A stretch of 64,000 nucleotides of DNA from contig CAWJFC010000012.1 of the NCBI GenBank assembly GCA_963841945.1, positions 57,576-121,575 of the forward strand, read 5' to 3'. The notes under the pieces are model-generated. The model was not told the origin of the DNA and ran no database searches. It worked only from the letters and a program-made list of their open reading frames with translations. Both the position numbers and the translations under genes were made by a program. This DNA is from Acidiflorens sp963841945. Lineage in GTDB: Bacteria > Acidobacteriota > Terriglobia > Terriglobales > Acidobacteriaceae. This document shows, piece after piece, positions 61,238 through 64,000 of the stretch; the stretch's first letter is position 1; each line of letters opens with the position of its first letter.

Positions 61238-61705
61238 ATGGCAGATACGCAATGGGATCGTTGGGCCCAAGGTAATGCCTGTCCATTTGACGCACCGCGA
61301 CCCAAATCGAACAGTCACTGGGATTTCGTCGCGCCACTGACCGCTTCTTCCCTCTATCTATCGAGCAATCAGACATATCGCGGCCATTGCCTGCTCATTC
61401 TCGACCTTCGGCACGCGACTCAGCCAGATCAACTTTCTTCCGACGAATGGGGAGCATTTTGTGCCGACCTTTATTCGGTTGAAAAGGCCATGATGCGTGT
61501 GCTGCATCCCGACCATATCAATGTCGCGATTTTGGGAAATGTCGTGCCGCATTTGCATTGGCAAATCGTGCCACGTTATCGCCACGACCCACGTTGGGAA
61601 GCACCAATTTGGACCACAACGTTAGGGGAGATGCCAGTAACCCCAATGGCCGCGCATGAGCGCGCCGAACTTGTTCAAAAATTGCGGGATGCCGTCAGCG
61701 GCTGA
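61238..61705 (+). CDS. HIT-family (histidine triad) hydrolase
   Basis: 155 residues, intact. The histidine triad reads VVPHLHWQIVPRY (H-x-H-x near residue 105), preceded by the HIT N-terminal ARG/loop segment SLYLSSNQTYRGHCLLILDL. HIT proteins hydrolyse nucleotide phosphoramidates or dinucleoside polyphosphates. It is the only unbroken gene in the right-hand segment and is AT-richer than its neighbours, so it may be more recently acquired or simply better covered. Confidence 0.88.
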   Translation: MADTQWDRWAQGNACPFDAPRPKSNSHWDFVAPLTASSLYLSSNQTYRGHCLLILDLRHATQPDQLSSDEWGAFCADLYSVEKAMMRVLHPDHINVAILGNVVPHLHWQIVPRYRHDPRWEAPIWTTTLGEMPVTPMAAHERAELVQKLRDAVSG

Positions 61706-61718
61706 CAAAATCGCGCCA

Positions 61719-62923
61719 TCAATTCGTCCTCCCCGGCTCCAGCTTTTCATTCGCCCCACCGATCTGGTGGTAATAGCCCGGCCCTTCGGCGCCGTTCTGC
61801 CAGAAATCGCTTTTCGGCTTGATCAGGTAATTGCTGCCATCGGGGGCATGGACGTATCCCAGCCGCAGCACTTTCATGTATTGCGCCGCAAAATCGCCCT
61901 CCCCGCATGCGCCCTTGATGCAGCTTGTGGAGACCGAAGTCACCGCCAATGCCGGATCGCGCGGCAGCGGCGCGGGCGCATCAGCATTCTGGCAATGCAG
62001 CGAAAACGCCACCGCCCCGGTCTGCGGCTGCGCCCAGGCGGCATCGGCGGCGGCGGCGGCGGCGATCCACACCGCGATCCGGTTCCCCCCACTTACATTA
62101 TGAGTTACGCGATATTCGGCAAAGCCCACCGCCCCGCGCGATATGCCGAAATTGAGCAACCAAAAGCCAAAAGCCTGTGATTTCGGCGGGGTGAAAGTGG
62201 GCTCGCCCCGAAAATTCTGCGCGATCAGATCCAGCACATATTTCTGCGGCTCGGCGCCATCCAGTTTGGCGCTCTTATAAATCGCGTGCTCGAACCCGGT
62301 GGGCGCCATGACATGGATCATGCTGTCGTCGGGCGCGTGCCCAGCGACAAACCAGTCTTCCGGTGCGAAGCCGTTGCAGCGCCCGGCCCCAGTTCCGGCA
62401 GCGCCAGGGGACGGATGGTGGGGCCCAGCGCAATGCGCCGCGTCCATTCCGCATTGGCGCCCATGGTGGGGAGCGGAAAATATTCCTTGGCCAGGGTGCG
62501 CGGCGGCGCGACCGAACGTTTGTTGGTCACCGGCGGCTCGGCGATGAACCGCACCGCCACATCCTGGGGATGGATCTCGCCTTTGGCCTCGTCATAGAGG
62601 GTAAATACCACACGGTCGCCTTCGCGGTGCGCCCGCACAATGCCGTCGGCCTGCTGCGCCGACGTCACGGGAGCGCCGTCAATCGCCGCCACCACCTCGC
62701 CGGGATGCAGGCCCGCTCTGTCCGCCGGGCTGGCATCGGCCACGTCATAGATCAGCGCCCCGCGCGATGTCAGCAGTGGCGCGCGGGCCGCGGCGGCGGG
62801 CGTCATCACGGAAAATTCCAGCCCGGCATAGCCCTGCGGCTTTGCCGGCGGCTTGACATACCAGGCCACGCCCGCAATCGCCGCGGCCACCCCCAATGTC
62901 AGCAGAATCCATAGACGCGCCAT
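61719..62923 (-). CDS. PDZ-domain exported protein, frameshifted
   Basis: The first frame starts at ATG 62923 (MARLWILLTLGVAAAIAGVA, a membrane anchor). It contains a PDZ-like domain (ALIYDVADASPADRAGLHPG, EVVAAIDGAPVTSAQQA). Near 62,380 the reading moves to a second frame that continues with FAPEDWFVAGHAPDDSMIHV, KYVLDLIAQNFRGEPTFTPP and ends KLEPGRTN. The second half is an unrecognised soluble domain with four cysteines. No protease triad is visible, so the PDZ domain may bind a partner and not process it. It is convergent with the HIT gene. Confidence 0.7.
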
Positions 62924-62940
62924 GCGCGTTTCTAGCACAA

Positions 62941-63887
62941 TTAAAGGCCGGTGGTTTCGGGCAGGCCCAGCATAATATTCATGTTCTGCACTGCCGCACC
63001 GCCCGCGCCCTTGCCCAGATTATCGAGCGCCGCCACCAGCCGCGCCTGCCCGGCTTTTTCATTGCTGAAAACATAGAGCTTCATGCGGTTACTGCCCGCC
63101 AGGATTTCGGCATCCAGGCTGGACAGCCCTGCCGCCTCTTCCAGGCTGGCGACCTCGACCAGCGGCCGCTTCGGATAGGCCGCCGACAACGCGGCCTGCA
63201 GGTCGCGCGCTGCTACCTTGACCGGCAGCGCCCACAATTGCAGCGGCACTTCCACAAGCATGCCGCGATAGAAACGCGCGACGCTGGGCGCGAACAGGGG
63301 CGCATGGGTCAAACCGGCATGGCGCGTCATTTCCGGGATGTGCTTGTGGGAAAGACTGAGGCCATAACCGCGCTGCACGGTTTCCACATAGACAGGCGAG
63401 TCTTTTTCTCGAATTCCTCGATCATGCTTTTGCCGCCGCCGGAATAGCCGGAGACGCCATGAACCGTCAGGGGAAAATCGGCAGGCAACAGGCCTGCCGC
63501 CACCAGCGGCCGCGCCAGCGCCAGAAAACCCGTGGCCCAACAGCCCGGATTGGCCACCCGTTTCGCCGCCGCGATTTTCTGGTAGCCGCCGGGCTCCAGT
63601 TCCGCAAAACCGTAGGCCCAGCCATCCGCCACCCGGTGGGCGGTGGAAGCGTCAATCACCCGCACGGCGGGATTATCGATCAGCGCCACCGCCTGCCGCG
63701 CCGCATCGTCCGGCAGGCAAAGAATCACCAGGTCGGCGTCATTGAGCGCCTGTTTGCGCGCGCCTTCATCCTTGCGCTCGGCCTCGCTGAGCGTGATGAG
63801 TGATAGATCGCCGCGTCCCTCCAGCCGCTGGCGGATTTCCAGCCCGGTGGTGCCCGCCGCTCCGTCTATGAAAATTCTGGCCGTCAT
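62941..63887 (-). CDS. argC: N-acetyl-gamma-glutamyl-phosphate reductase (type 2), frameshifted
   Basis: The N-terminal half (MTARIFIDGAAGTTGLEIRQ, VIDASTAHRVADGWAYGFAE, with the catalytic Cys in VANPGCWATGFLAL) ends at a frameshift near 63,400, beside a run of T. The C-terminal half continues in another frame (VETVQRGYGLSLSHKHIPEM, RFYRGMLVEVPLQLW, GQARLVAALDNLGKGAGGAA, then VQNMNIMLGLP). Together they give about 310 residues, the normal size of the short type-2 ArgC. It makes N-acetylglutamate semialdehyde in arginine synthesis. A ribosomal S9-like C-terminus lies upstream. Confidence 0.92.
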
Positions 63888-63937
63888 GACGCGTCCTTAG
63901 CCGATACTTTTGTGATGGAAAATAGCGGGCAAAAGAA

Positions 63938-63969
63938 AACAGCGGATGGGCTTTCGCCCATCCGCTGTT
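63938..63969 (-). terminator. Intrinsic terminator after the S9-like gene
   Basis: A 14-bp perfect stem (AACAGCGGATGGGC 63938-63951 with GCCCATCCGCTGTT 63956-63969). On the - strand it is followed by TTTTCTTTTG, so it terminates leftward transcription before argC. Confidence 0.85.
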
Positions 63970-63988
63970 CGGGAATGACAAAAGCCGT

Positions 63989-64000
63989 TTAACGTTTCGA
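63989..64000 (-). CDS. rpsI: Possible 30S ribosomal protein S9, last codons
   Basis: On the - strand the window edge reads Ser-Lys-Arg-stop (TCG AAA CGT TAA), the usual end of ribosomal protein S9. It is followed by a terminator and then argC, as often seen in alphaproteobacteria. With only three residues this is a suggestion from synteny, not a proof. Confidence 0.35.
   Translation of the reverse strand, partial: SKR

Overview
The window is two unrelated pieces of DNA joined at about position 56,130-56,140. Positions 1-56,136 look like an acidobacterium of the Terriglobia/Koribacter type. The evidence is an 818-residue permease of the acidobacterial duplicated orphan permease (ADOP) family, more FtsX/MacB-type permeases without an ATPase, a GloVer-repeat exoprotein, a kelch-type exoprotein with two choice-of-anchor-D domains, a GH144-like glucanase, and intergenic spacers filled with degenerate 7-nt tandem repeats. 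Positions 56,137-64,000 look alphaproteobacterial. They hold phaC, an AlaC-type aminotransferase and homoserine dehydrogenase as neighbours, then argC beside a ribosomal-protein-S9-like C-terminus with a terminator between. Nearly every gene in this piece is broken by single-base indels, often at homopolymers. The join cuts gcvPB (+) and homoserine dehydrogenase (-) head-on with no mobile-element sequence, so an assembly or sequencing chimera is the most likely explanation.

Layout of the acidobacterial part. 1-9.5 kb holds secreted or envelope proteins (Asp-box protein, Gly/Trp-rich exoprotein, YihY membrane protein, YecD-like protein, GH144-like glucanase, kelch exoprotein). 9.5-16 kb holds pyrD with a PafA-like alkaline phosphatase, serS, and a small envelope cluster with a LolA-like protein. 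16-22.6 kb holds a GT39-like membrane glycosyltransferase, a remarkable GH18-like/CE4 deacetylase/GT2 fusion, and tryptophanase. 22.6-28.3 kb holds small genes, sodC, a Crp/Fnr regulator next to the Fe-S repair protein Ric/ScdA, and a frameshifted FKBP isomerase. 28-35.7 kb holds two orphan permeases, the GloVer protein, an M16 peptidase and rlmN. 35.8-43.4 kb holds a degenerate histidine kinase divergent from an intact kinase/LuxR-type regulator pair, the ADOP permease, and a solitary Flp pilin. 43.4-49 kb holds an M48 metalloprotease, TonB, and an HDOD/degenerate-EAL protein. 49-56.1 kb holds an acyl-CoA mutase large subunit and the glycine cleavage genes gcvT-gcvH-gcvPA-gcvPB', the last cut by the join.

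Three things deserve most attention. The first is a class of degenerate heptanucleotide arrays in at least ten acidobacterial spacers, analogous to the heptamer STRR repeats of cyanobacteria. The second is a switch of strand composition near 24.4-24.8 kb: the + strand is C-rich to the left and G-rich to the right whatever the gene direction, as expected at a replication origin or an inversion boundary. The third is the single polypeptide that combines PgaB-like and PgaC-like activities. No CRISPR array, rRNA, tRNA, transposase or prophage gene was seen. All coordinates and motifs were read by eye; family names rest on motif recognition, not on database searches.
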